Made by a program: the position numbers and the translations under genes
Shown: positions 27,562 to 35,775 of the stretch, piece after piece
Numbering within the stretch: position 1 is the stretch's first letter
Layout of the letters: each line of letters opens with the position of its first letter
The notes under the pieces: model-generated
Told to the model about the DNA's origin: nothing
Database searches by the model: none
The model's input: the letters and a program-made list of their open reading frames with translations, nothing else
Assembly: GCF_965283645.1 (NCBI RefSeq)
Contig: NZ_CBDIPG010000001.1
Location: 2,480,001-2,544,000, forward strand
Reading direction: 5' to 3'
Source: Kordia sp965283645
GTDB lineage: Bacteria; Bacteroidota; Bacteroidia; Flavobacteriales; Flavobacteriaceae
Length of the DNA: 64,000 bases

Positions 27562-27687
27562 CAAAACAAAACTAAATTGTCATTTCTACACAAACAGGAA
27601 TCCAGACAATAATAAATAAAATAAATTCCAAATCAAGTGCGGAATGACAAAATAAACTAAATGTCATTCCTGCGTAGGCAGGAATCC
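27539..27687 (+). repeat. Right block of REPIN-like units
   Basis: Units begin at 27539 and 27625, and the second ends in the intact TGTCATTCCTGCG hairpin at 27662-27687. This closes the array. A third hairpin without a gene suggests that a gene copy may have been lost or never gained here. Confidence 0.9.
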
Positions 27688-27730
27688 ACAATATAAAACA
27701 AAGAGATTTCCATTTTCACGGGAATGAAAA

Positions 27731-28780
27731 ATGAAAGAGACAAACACACATATCGTATTCTTAACACCAGGTTTTGCGGAATCTGAGAATGACTCTACCA
27801 CAATTCCTGCGTTGCAAGTGTTTTTGAAAAGTATTCGCAAAGCATTGCCTAATGCCAAATTAACACTACTTACGTTTCAGTTTCCGTTTACAAAAAACGT
27901 GTACGATTGGCATGGTATTGAAGTGATTCCGCTTAACGGAAAAAACAAACGCTTGAAGAAACTTTGGACGTGGAAAAAAGCTTTTAAAACACTTGAAAAG
28001 CTTCATGAAAAACGTAAAATTGATACGATTCATAGTTTTTGGGTTGGCGAATGTGCTAAAGTTGGACAACAATTTTCAGAAAAACACAGTATCAATCATG
28101 TGGTTACGGTGATGGGACAAGATGCATCAATTAAGAATTCATTTGCAAAATATTTGATCGGTTCTAATGTAAAAATGGTCACACTTTCTAAAAATCATCA
28201 AACAGCATTATTGAAAACGTATCATTTAGAATCTACCATTATTCCATGGCATTTGGATATTTCTGAATTTCCGAAATTACAAGAAAATACGATTGATATT
28301 TTAGGAGTTGGCTCATTGAATACGATCAAGAATTATTCAGATTTTATCGATATTGTTGCAGTTGTAGCAAAAAAGCATACAAACCTCAGCGTTGTTATTA
28401 TTGGTGATGGTACATTACGAAATGAACTTGAAATCAAGATTAAAAATTTACAACTAGAAAATACGATTACTTTGCTTGGCCAATTGCCTAGATCGATTGT
28501 TTTTGAGAAAATGGCACAATCGAATATCTTACTTCACACAAGTGCTTACGAATCGTTTGGTTTTGTATTTTTGGAAGCCTTGTATTCGGGAATGCAGGTT
28601 GTTTCATATAATGTCGGATTAGCCGAAACTGCCTCATATTGGCACATTGGCGAACGCAAAACGGAACTGATTGAAGCTTGTGAACAATTACTTTTAGCGG
28701 AAGCTACACCAAAAAAACGCATCACATTAAGTACCGAATCTGAAACTATAAACGCTTATTTATCTTTGTATCATGCGTAA
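27731..28780 (+). CDS. Family 4/1 glycosyltransferase
   Basis: The 349-residue protein has a GT-B layout: an N-terminal acceptor domain (TPGFAESENDSTTIPALQVF) and a C-terminal donor domain with GVGSLNTIKNYSDFID, GDGTLRNELEIKI and ESFGFVFLEALYSGMQVV, the Glu-x7-Glu motif of retaining GT4 enzymes. These use nucleotide sugars in the cytoplasm. The first codons lie just after the REPIN array. It overlaps the flippase gene by 8 bases. Confidence 0.9.
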   Translation: MKETNTHIVFLTPGFAESENDSTTIPALQVFLKSIRKALPNAKLTLLTFQFPFTKNVYDWHGIEVIPLNGKNKRLKKLWTWKKAFKTLEKLHEKRKIDTIHSFWVGECAKVGQQFSEKHSINHVVTVMGQDASIKNSFAKYLIGSNVKMVTLSKNHQTALLKTYHLESTIIPWHLDISEFPKLQENTIDILGVGSLNTIKNYSDFIDIVAVVAKKHTNLSVVIIGDGTLRNELEIKIKNLQLENTITLLGQLPRSIVFEKMAQSNILLHTSAYESFGFVFLEALYSGMQVVSYNVGLAETASYWHIGERKTELIEACEQLLLAEATPKKRITLSTESETINAYLSLYHA

Positions 28781-29912
28781 ATTGATCACTATAGGAGTTA
28801 ATACGATTCAAGGATTTGCCACTCCTGCTTTCAACTTTTTGATTGTGGTTTTAGGTGTAAAAATCTTCGGGAAAATTGACTGGGCAAGTTTGATTGATGT
28901 GATGTTATGGGTTTTCTTTACAACATTTATGCTTGGTTGGGGAAATCGTGATTATTTACTTCGAAAATACAGTGAAGAACCTGCAAAAATGTATCATGCT
29001 TTTTTTAGCAATTTCTTTTCTCGGTGTTTGCTACTTCCTTTTTCTTTGCTACTATTTGTATTTTTTCCAACAGTAATTGCTAGTTGGGCAGTTGCACTTG
29101 TCGTATTGACTTTTGCATATACATCATTGAGTACTTTAGTTATTTATCATCAAAAGTTTGGTGCACAATTATTAGCGGAAATTATTGGTTTTGCAATTAT
29201 TCTTGGAAGTATATTCTATATTGAAACGTTTCAGCTAGAAACATTTTTACAACTGTATGTGGTTTCTTTTTTAGTAAAATTTATACTACTTAGTTTGAAA
29301 CTACGTCTTTGGAAAGTATCATTTTCTGCAACAATATCCTTGCAAGAATTCAAAGCTGGATTGCCTTTTTTTATTCTTGGATTGAGTGGTTGGTTAATTT
29401 CTAAAACAGATATTTACATCGTTGATTTGTACTTAGAAAAATCGCAATTAGCAGAATATCAATTACTAATTACTGCATTTTTAATGTTGCAAGCATTAGC
29501 GGCGTATATTACTATTCCATTTACAAAACATGTATATCGCGTTTCGGATGAAGTTGTCCAAAAAATAAAATACAAACTCTATACTGTTTCGTTGCCACTT
29601 ACCACTCTTGGTGTATTTGTCATTTGGTTTGTCATGGAATACTTTGTGGAATTAGGGTTTGGTTATGAATATTATATTGTTGGCGGATTGATTGCCTTAC
29701 CTTGTTATTTTTATACGTTAAACATCATGGAACTCATGAAAAACCATCAAGAACATATTATTATCTACATCAGTTTTTTAGGCTTTTTTGTGAGTTTCTG
29801 CTTGATTCTTTCCCTGATAGAAACCTATGAAGTTTTTGGAGTCTTACTTAGTGTTTGTATTACACAATGGGTATTATTGTTCGTATTTAAAATGTATAGA
29901 CGATTTGCGTAG
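28773..29912 (+). CDS. Polysaccharide flippase-like membrane protein
   Basis: The 379-residue protein has about ten to twelve membrane helices and the FKAGLPFFILGLSGWLISKT and DIYIVDLYLEKSQLAEYQL stretches typical of Wzx/MATE-like polysaccharide exporters. Such proteins move lipid-linked oligosaccharide across the inner membrane. It overlaps the glycosyltransferase gene by 8 bases and closes the glycan run. The presence of a flippase supports assembly of a lipid-linked glycan by the surrounding genes (inference). Confidence 0.8.
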   Translation: MRKLITIGVNTIQGFATPAFNFLIVVLGVKIFGKIDWASLIDVMLWVFFTTFMLGWGNRDYLLRKYSEEPAKMYHAFFSNFFSRCLLLPFSLLLFVFFPTVIASWAVALVVLTFAYTSLSTLVIYHQKFGAQLLAEIIGFAIILGSIFYIETFQLETFLQLYVVSFLVKFILLSLKLRLWKVSFSATISLQEFKAGLPFFILGLSGWLISKTDIYIVDLYLEKSQLAEYQLLITAFLMLQALAAYITIPFTKHVYRVSDEVVQKIKYKLYTVSLPLTTLGVFVIWFVMEYFVELGFGYEYYIVGGLIALPCYFYTLNIMELMKNHQEHIIIYISFLGFFVSFCLILSLIETYEVFGVLLSVCITQWVLLFVFKMYRRFA

Positions 29913-30262
29913 TGACTAATTTAATGATTAAAATATTGTGCTTTTGCCACGAATTAGAAATTTGCACTAGCCGTTCAAAGCTAAGATTTAAACGTCATAA
30001 CGAATGAAATGAAGCTAGTTTTTTATCGATAAACAGCTTACTTCGTCGCAAACTTCTCGTAATGACGGAGAACTAAAATAGTCCAAATGCGTGAGCTACT
30101 ACATCAAGTTCAGCACAATGAAGAGTTATTGAATGGAGTTCTATTGGAATTGTCTTGAGTGGCAGCCATTCTTTAAAAAATAGGTAGCTTTCTGAATGGA
30201 TTCTTAGCTACAAAGGAATAACAAAACTATATTCCGAAGCAAAGCGTGACTAAAAATCTACC
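29913..30262. other. Intergenic region with degenerate repeats
   Basis: No coding frame is visible in these 350 bases. They hold the long palindrome at 29993-30067 and a worn stretch near 30200-30222 (GGATTCTTAGCTACAAAGGA) that resembles the TGTCATTCC...GGAATCC family. Confidence 0.5.
29993..30067. repeat. Long imperfect palindrome of the CGTCAT...ATGACG family
   Basis: CGTCATAACGAATGAAATGA, then AGC, faces GCTTACTTCGTCGCAAACTT and TCTCGTAATGACG. The outer arms match well. It is a better preserved relative of 19660-19735, and lies after the flippase gene in a region without genes. Confidence 0.7.
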
Positions 30263-31096
30263 CTACTTTTTCCTCCTAAAAAAATTCAACACTTTACTGA
30301 TAAAATCATCATTGATGCCTAATGTTCCTTTGAGCCATGTATAAACTGCAATCATTTTTTTATCTAACCAAATTAAAACTGACTTGAATCCATCATTGGG
30401 ACGCGCACGGTAATTAGTTGATCGTCGTTTAAACGAACCCGTTTTTTCCTCTGTAAAATAATACAAAGCAATTGACTTTCGCGTTACATCTTCTGGACAG
30501 GTTATTGGATCGGGAAAACCGTGATACGAATCTTCATCCGTATTGAATATGACAATTCTATTAAAAACAGGTGCAATTTTCACAGCACATTTCGACATAT
30601 CTTTCTCCCATAATTCTAAATCGCCACCATAATCGGCTTCCCAATCTTTATTGAGATACACCAACACATTTACACGACGACGCCACATTTTTTTGTGTGG
30701 ATGTACGGTAAAATCTGCATGAATATTTAAATACCCACCATTTTCACTTTGGTGAATGCCGCCGCCTTCAATTGTAGTATCAGGTAATAGGTTTGGAATT
30801 CCTGTCAATTGTTCTAAATAGTGTATGAATTCGGGTGAATTTAGCTCTTTGATGATTCCATCACGGATAAATTCAGGAATTAATTCAAGTTTATTAAGTC
30901 CATGCTTTTTTTCATTTACATGTACATAATGAATCCAGCCTTCATCTTTAATTTTCGGGAACACACGAAGCGCTTTTTCGGCTGCAGTTTCTTCCAAACA
31001 ACCGTCCAAGATAATGTGTGGATATGGTGATGCTGCTTGATACGCCGCAATATCACTAGCGAATGTGTCTTTCCTCTTTGAGTAATCAAAAATCAT
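30263..31096 (-). CDS. 2-oxoglutarate/Fe(II)-dependent oxygenase
   Basis: The 277-residue protein has the prolyl-4-hydroxylase-type core: His126 and Asp128 in NIHADF, distal His192 in SYHGFP and Arg206 in TRKSIALYYF. The iron and 2-oxoglutarate ligands are thus complete. It hydroxylates an unknown substrate; bacterial relatives act on peptides, sugars or lipids. The C-terminal 40 residues (WLKGTLGINDDFISKVLNFF) are amphipathic and may touch the membrane. The gene stands alone on the minus strand between repeat-rich gaps, close to the glycan genes. Confidence 0.85.
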   Translation of the reverse strand: MIFDYSKRKDTFASDIAAYQAASPYPHIILDGCLEETAAEKALRVFPKIKDEGWIHYVHVNEKKHGLNKLELIPEFIRDGIIKELNSPEFIHYLEQLTGIPNLLPDTTIEGGGIHQSENGGYLNIHADFTVHPHKKMWRRRVNVLVYLNKDWEADYGGDLELWEKDMSKCAVKIAPVFNRIVIFNTDEDSYHGFPDPITCPEDVTRKSIALYYFTEEKTGSFKRRSTNYRARPNDGFKSVLIWLDKKMIAVYTWLKGTLGINDDFISKVLNFFRRKK

Positions 31097-31307
31097 TTGA
31101 TGGCTTCCTTGAATTTCGCTCTAAATGTACATAAAATATAAGATTCTTGTATAAAGATTTTAGTCTGGATTTAGTATCCTTTTACAATTATTCAATAGAA
31201 TATCAACATAGATCCTAATTCTTAATTCGTTATTTTCGTTTTCTTTACTTTCCCAAAGAAAACTGAATCAAGAGGTTTGAGAAGAAATCACTTGTTAGTG
31301 CTGAGTA

Positions 31308-31388
31308 TAACGATTGGCATATGAAACGTAGTGTATAAAAACAGGCTAACTTTTCGGATTAGCACAGAGCCGAATTTTAAAATTTGCA
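31308..31388. repeat. Dispersed direct repeat, copy 1
   Basis: The stretch from TAACGATTGGCATATGAAAC through CTTTTCGGATTAGCACAG and AATTTTAAAATTT matches 34186-34265 over about 80 bases with scattered changes. Both copies lie just after the 3' ends of minus-strand genes, so they bracket the block 31390-34115. Confidence 0.7.
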
Positions 31389-31389
31389 T

Positions 31390-32022
31390 TTATCTTGTAC
31401 TTTTTCCACCTCCAATTAAAAATCCAATAGATATTCCGAAATAACTATTATTAACGGTCCCTATTGTTTGGTTGTTTTGTATTTTAATGTCAGCTTTTGG
31501 AATGAAGTTATATTCCAATCCAATTTTTGTTTTCCTCCATTCAAAACCTCCTCTTAATAGAAGTCCTAATTGGTTATTTACGTTTCCTTCAGTTACATCT
31601 CCTGAAGAGATCGCTATTTCTTCTGATGAAAATAAATAATATCCCAAGCCTAATCCTAAATATGGGCGAATATGATTTTCATTCAAGTAATAATCGAATG
31701 TCGGCATAAATGAAAGTACGGCATTATCATTTTCATCATCAATAAAGAATTGAGAACTATCATTGTTTTCAATTTTTTGAGGATTTAATGCAAGTCCAAA
31801 CCTCAATCCGATAACGCAATTATTGGAAATTTCGATATTAGGCTCAATATTAAACATTAGCCCCAAATTTTCGGATTCAGTTTTTAAAAGAAATCCAGGT
31901 TCTATTCTAAATTTTACTTGCGCATTTAAATTGTAAAAACCGAACAATAATGTTATGAGTAATAACTTTTTCTTTAGAGAATTGTTTTTATTGTTGAAAA
32001 ATTGATGTCGAAATTTTTTCAT
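31390..32022 (-). CDS. Small outer-membrane beta-barrel-like protein
   Basis: The 210-residue protein has a signal-like stretch KKLLLITLLFGFYNLNAQ after about 17 polar residues, so translation may start further in. The mature part has alternating strands (GLRFGLAL, PYLGLGLGYYLF, LGLLLRGGFEWRKTKIGLEY) like OmpA/OmpX-type porin-like barrels, ending FGISIGFLIGGG. It is 39 bases from the small membrane-protein gene upstream and shares its direction. Function is unknown. Confidence 0.7.
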   Translation of the reverse strand: MKKFRHQFFNNKNNSLKKKLLLITLLFGFYNLNAQVKFRIEPGFLLKTESENLGLMFNIEPNIEISNNCVIGLRFGLALNPQKIENNDSSQFFIDDENDNAVLSFMPTFDYYLNENHIRPYLGLGLGYYLFSSEEIAISSGDVTEGNVNNQLGLLLRGGFEWRKTKIGLEYNFIPKADIKIQNNQTIGTVNNSYFGISIGFLIGGGKSTR

Positions 32023-32061
32023 AAATACTTTTGGTTTGATTGTTTAAAAATAGAACGCCAA

Positions 32062-32283
32062 TTATTTTTCATCATAGCTTTGTTTCTTATTAAAGTATCT
32101 CCTTAAAATATAGTTTCTTAAGATACTTAAAACTGTTAAATAGATTGTTATCAAGGTGTTTTTACCAGAGTGGTTTTCTACTCCTAAAATCGGAAATATT
32201 ATGTGTAATGAAATTATGGTGACTAAAAATCCAACTGTCACATTCGCCAAGCTTTCAAGAAAGGATTGTTTTTTAGTTTGCAT
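32062..32283 (-). CDS. Small two-helix membrane protein (DUF7220-like)
   Basis: The 73-residue protein has two hydrophobic segments (NVTVGFLVTIISLHIIFPIL and NTLITIYLTVLSILRNYILR) and the start KKQSFLESLANVTVGF, like DUF7220 proteins usually seen in phages and mobile islands. It overlaps the phosphoesterase gene by 11 bases and is probably co-translated. The family name is from memory and the function is unknown. Confidence 0.6.
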   Translation of the reverse strand: MQTKKQSFLESLANVTVGFLVTIISLHIIFPILGVENHSGKNTLITIYLTVLSILRNYILRRYFNKKQSYDEK

Positions 32284-32995
32284 TATTTATAACTTTTACT
32301 TCTGAAGATAATTTGTTATTTTCAAGTTGAATAATTCTGTAACCAGAAATAGTAGTATTTATTTCTATGTTTGAAATGTTTTTTTCAATTTGAAAAGCTA
32401 CTGCTGGTGTAATATATTGCGTAATGTTTTTATGAGTTAAAGTACTCTCCATATGATAGTGACCACAATAAACAGCAATTTTATTAGGCACTTTTTCTAA
32501 TATTTTAATGAGGTCTTTTCTGTTTTTCAACTTTCCTATTTCATCTACTTTCAAATTAAGTCCAATAATCGGATGATGGATAAAAATGATAATAGGTTTA
32601 GATGTTATAAGTTCGCTGTTTAACCATTTGAGTTGTTTAGCATCTAAAATGCCTGAAGAAGAATCTAAATAGATAAACTTGAAATAATTTTTGAGTTCAC
32701 TTCTATAGATTTTTTTTGAACTATAATCAGCTCCTAAATTGTAATGCTTGGAAATTTTTATAAAATTATCGTGGTTTCCTAAAGCAATTGATAAATCCAT
32801 TTTTTTAAGCCGATCAAAGAAATATGGAATGCCTTCATTTTCTCCGATGTCACCTGTGCAGACAATATGGTTAATGTCATTATCTTTAATACTTTTTAAG
32901 ATGTTATCAAATCGTTTTCTTGCAGATATTTTATCCTCAAAAGGAAATTGTTCATCAAGATGTAAATCAGTGATGTGAGCTATTTTTTTTACCAT
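32273..32995 (-). CDS. Calcineurin-like metallophosphoesterase
   Basis: The 240-residue protein has all five metallophosphoesterase blocks: HITDLHLD (Asp10, His12), CTGDIGEN (Asp49), LGNHDNF (Asn74, His75), FIHHPI and YCGHYHMES. It would use two metal ions to cleave phosphomonoesters, diesters or cyclic nucleotides; the layout is close to CpdA/YfcE-type cytoplasmic enzymes. It leads a three-gene unit with a small membrane protein and a barrel protein. The substrate cannot be inferred. Confidence 0.88.
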   Translation of the reverse strand: MVKKIAHITDLHLDEQFPFEDKISARKRFDNILKSIKDNDINHIVCTGDIGENEGIPYFFDRLKKMDLSIALGNHDNFIKISKHYNLGADYSSKKIYRSELKNYFKFIYLDSSSGILDAKQLKWLNSELITSKPIIIFIHHPIIGLNLKVDEIGKLKNRKDLIKILEKVPNKIAVYCGHYHMESTLTHKNITQYITPAVAFQIEKNISNIEINTTISGYRIIQLENNKLSSEVKVINNAN

Positions 32996-33064
32996 CTAGC
33001 TTTAGTTTTCTAAAACCAAAAGTAAAAACGTTTTTTTATGAACAGTTATAAAATCTTGCTGATT

Positions 33065-33916
33065 TTATAAAGCTTTCCTAAATTGTGTTGGCGATAATCC
33101 AACGTGTTTTTTAAATACATTAGAGAAGTAAGCTGTATTATCAAAACCAGATGTAATAGCTATTTCGTAAATAGAGTCCTTTGAGTATTGAAGTTTATTC
33201 TTTGCGTTTTCCAAACGAATATCAGTTAAATATTCAAGCGGTGTCTTCCCATTTATTTCTTTGAAAAGCCTATGTAAATAGTATTTACTAACTCCTATAT
33301 CTTTGCTAAGTATCTCAAGTGAAGTTTTATCTCTAAAATTATCATTGAGGTATTCTTTTGCTTCAGTTATTGATTTGTATAACTCTCTTTTAGTATTCTG
33401 TCTAACTATTTTTAATCTTTTAAAATTATTATCAACCAAAACTTGTTCTTGAATAATTAGTTCAGAAATTGTTATGAATAAATCATCCATTTGTTGATTC
33501 AAACAGACTTGATCGTTTTCATATAAGTAAACTATTTTATGAAGTAAGTTTTTGACTTTTTGATTAGAACTTCTTTGGATTATTTCAAGAAATTTTATTG
33601 AAGAATGGCTTCTTGAGTAAAAATGAGCTATTTCATTAATCAATTTTGGAGATAAGAATAATGATAAACCTTTTGTTCCTTTTTTTGCTTCGGTGGTAAT
33701 TAGATTATCATTATTTAAAATTAAATATTGACTTTTTGAAACTTCTATATCTTGATTATTATAGTTGTACTGTTTTACACCATCGATAACATACTTTATT
33801 GTATAGGTAGATTGATAAGATATTGAAATGTCATCAGAATGATTAGAGTACAATATCTTATTTTCCAATTGATTAGAAAAAGTGGGGAATGAAGTTATTT
33901 CTTCAAGTTGAATCAT
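33065..33916 (-). CDS. AraC family transcriptional regulator
   Basis: The 283-residue protein has a C-terminal AraC/XylS DNA-binding domain of two helix-turn-helix units (LEILSKDIGVSKYYLHRLFK and IYEIAITSGFDNTAYFSNVF), ending in KKHVGLSPTQFRKAL. The N-terminal 170 residues are a cupin-like or sensor-like domain with no Cys pair. It is transcribed alone; genes on either side are unrelated in function. The target is unknown. Confidence 0.9.
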   Translation of the reverse strand: MIQLEEITSFPTFSNQLENKILYSNHSDDISISYQSTYTIKYVIDGVKQYNYNNQDIEVSKSQYLILNNDNLITTEAKKGTKGLSLFLSPKLINEIAHFYSRSHSSIKFLEIIQRSSNQKVKNLLHKIVYLYENDQVCLNQQMDDLFITISELIIQEQVLVDNNFKRLKIVRQNTKRELYKSITEAKEYLNDNFRDKTSLEILSKDIGVSKYYLHRLFKEINGKTPLEYLTDIRLENAKNKLQYSKDSIYEIAITSGFDNTAYFSNVFKKHVGLSPTQFRKAL

Positions 33917-33995
33917 ATAGAAAAAGTATTATCGTTTGCGCCAGTTAATTATTTACAAGGTTGTGTATAAGAAAAGTAGCGTTTTAAAATCAATT

Positions 33996-34115
33996 TTACC
34001 ACCATTTTTTTATTAGCAATATTGGTAATTCCATTTGGGCTAACTTCGGAAACTCTTTAGCTTCAATCTTCGCATTTTTTATAAAAAACTCCGTTAGAGA
34101 AAAGTTCTTTTCCAT
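33996..34115 (-). CDS. Possible 39-residue small protein or gene remnant
   Basis: From ATG at 34115 the frame reads MEKNFSLTEFFIKNAKIEAK followed by EFPKLAQMELPILLIKKWW and stop. Composition is protein-like and charged, but it is short and has no known relative. It could equally be the start of a decayed gene. Confidence 0.25.
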   Translation of the reverse strand: MEKNFSLTEFFIKNAKIEAKEFPKLAQMELPILLIKKWW

Positions 34116-34185
34116 AATTTTCCCTACCTGTTTTCAGTCCTGAATTTTTCAATCATACCTAGAGTTTTTCGTTTATTTTTTTTGG

Positions 34186-34265
34186 TAACGGTTTGGTGTA
34201 TGAAACATAGCGTGTAAAAAGATACTATCTTTTCGGGTAAGCACAAGTCAAATTTTTAAATTTTT
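34186..34265. repeat. Dispersed direct repeat, copy 2
   Basis: TAACGGTTTGGTGTATGAAA, then CATAGCGTGTAAAAA and CTTTTCGGGTAAGCACAAG, align with 31308-31388. The two lie in the same orientation, 2.8 kb apart. Confidence 0.7.
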
Positions 34266-34389
34266 CCTTGTAAACACAAAAAGCCAAATTTAAAATTTGG
34301 CGATTTCGCAAATAAGTATTAAAGCTATAGTCTTAACCAACTAGCTCTAACACATATACATTGACGTGCGCTCGTTCTTTTTCCCACGG

Positions 34390-34884
34390 TTAGTTTGGAG
34401 AATGCAACCCAATTTTATTTCCTTCCGAGTCAAGAAATAATGCGTAATATCCACTTTCATCTGCGTGAAGTGATTTCGGAACAATTATTTTTCCACTATT
34501 TTTTTCTACTTTATCAAGAATGATTTGAAGATTATCTCCTCCATTTAAGTATATAGTTGTGCCATTAGCCGAAGGTTTGTAGCCTTCTGCTTGAATGATA
34601 ACTCCTGTAACCATTTGTCCTTCGTATGGGAATATTCCCATGTCCATTTCTGGCATTTCTATTTTCTCTATGTTAACATCCAAAATTGCTTGATAAAAAT
34701 TGACTGCTCGTGAAATATCCATTGCTGGAATTTCAAAAATGGAAATAAAACTTTTCATATTATTTGTTGTTTGTTCTTGACTAGAATCTACTTTTCGTAC
34801 TTCTAAATTAGGTTTATTTTGAGTGTTACAAGCCATTAGGCCAAAAGCAAGTATTACAGTAATACTGAGTAGGATTCTTTTCAT
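34390..34884 (-). CDS. VOC-superfamily lipoprotein (glyoxalase-like)
   Basis: The 164-residue protein has a lipoprotein signal (LSITVILAFGLMACNTQ, lipobox LMAC) and then one VOC/glyoxalase domain (SIFEIPAMDISRAVNFYQAI, and YYALFLDSEGNKIGLHS at the end). VOC enzymes bind metal and act on small molecules, or bind drugs. A lipid-anchored VOC domain is uncommon; the mature part could be cytoplasmic if the signal is not used. It is 75 bases downstream of an AraC regulator on the same strand and may be its target. Confidence 0.85.
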   Translation of the reverse strand: MKRILLSITVILAFGLMACNTQNKPNLEVRKVDSSQEQTTNNMKSFISIFEIPAMDISRAVNFYQAILDVNIEKIEMPEMDMGIFPYEGQMVTGVIIQAEGYKPSANGTTIYLNGGDNLQIILDKVEKNSGKIIVPKSLHADESGYYALFLDSEGNKIGLHSPN

Positions 34885-34959
34885 TTTTTCTCTTTAAATT
34901 AATTAATACGAAATTAGATTATTCGAGAACGTTAAAATTGTAAAAATGCGACACTCAAT

Positions 34960-35775
34960 CTATTTGTAGAAAAGAGCAGATAGAGTCATATTTTCATTTC
35001 CTAGAAACTCCTTTGGATTCGTTCCTGTAAACTCCTTAAAGTCTTTAATGAAGTGTGCTTGATCATAATATTCACTTTCGTAAGCGATATTAGTTAAACT
35101 TTCTCCCTCTTTGTTAAGTATCATTTTTAATGCGGTTTGTAGCCGAATTAATTTGCCTAACTGTTTTGGACTAATACCAATTTGTTTTGCAAACTTTCTC
35201 TCAAGTTGTCTTCTTTTAGACAAGTCGTTTTTAAGAATCGTTTTTATCGGTGCGTTGCCATTTGTAAGTAAAAGGGCATCAACAGTTGTTTTTACAATAT
35301 TCTCAACGGTTGATTTTTCGTTTAACTTTTCCAAGAGAAATTTTTCTATAATCTCTATTCTTTCTTCAACGTTTGTTGCTTGAATTATTTTTTGTTCGAG
35401 TTCCTGGACGATTTTTTCTTCAAACAATAATTCTAACGGTGTTTCTTTATTCGCTAAATTTTTAATTGGTTCAGCTACAAAATTGGCAAATCCGTATGGA
35501 TAAAATCGAATTGCAAACGTATTCACATATCCTGTTGGTTCTATATAAAATGGGGCAATGGTTTGTCCAAGTATCATTGCACGAGGTTGCAAGATGAATT
35601 CGTCTTCCGAAGTATATCGCTTTATATCGTCTCCAAGAATAAAAGCCATTTCAATACAACCGTCAGGAACAATCCGCTGTTTTCCCGAATCATTATCAGC
35701 AGGCACTTCTAAAGTCCAATAACAACTAATAAGCGATTCTAAATCTGGATGAGGCTGAAAGGTCTGATAATTCAT
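34960..35775 (-). CDS. AraC family transcriptional regulator with DUF6597-type N-terminus
   Basis: The 271-residue protein starts with the DUF6597-like region (FQPHPDLESLISCYWTLEVP, then IVPDGCIEMAFILGD) and ends in an AraC helix-turn-helix domain (QLERKFAKQIGISPKQLGKL, SLTNIAYESEYYDQAHFIKD). Such regulators often sit beside small VOC or oxidoreductase genes. It is followed on the same strand by the VOC lipoprotein gene, which it could control (inference). Confidence 0.9.
   Translation of the reverse strand: MNYQTFQPHPDLESLISCYWTLEVPADNDSGKQRIVPDGCIEMAFILGDDIKRYTSEDEFILQPRAMILGQTIAPFYIEPTGYVNTFAIRFYPYGFANFVAEPIKNLANKETPLELLFEEKIVQELEQKIIQATNVEERIEIIEKFLLEKLNEKSTVENIVKTTVDALLLTNGNAPIKTILKNDLSKRRQLERKFAKQIGISPKQLGKLIRLQTALKMILNKEGESLTNIAYESEYYDQAHFIKDFKEFTGTNPKEFLGNENMTLSALFYK

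Larger units (their letters stand above)
33917..34389. other. Intergenic region with repeat and small open frame
   Basis: This 473-base gap holds the dispersed repeat at 34186-34265 and a small minus-strand frame at 33996-34115. Around 34275-34312 lies AAAGCCAAATTTAAAATTTG, a short inverted repeat. I see no RNA gene. Confidence 0.5.

Noticed and set aside
26345..27687. CRISPR array
   Set aside because: The period is 86 and the whole unit, not just part of it, is repeated; there are no unique spacers and no cas genes.
29913..30262. tRNA or rRNA genes in the gaps
   Set aside because: I looked for T-loop GTTCGA and acceptor pairing in the larger gaps; only GAGTTCGATATAA in the MITE end was found, which does not fold as a tRNA.
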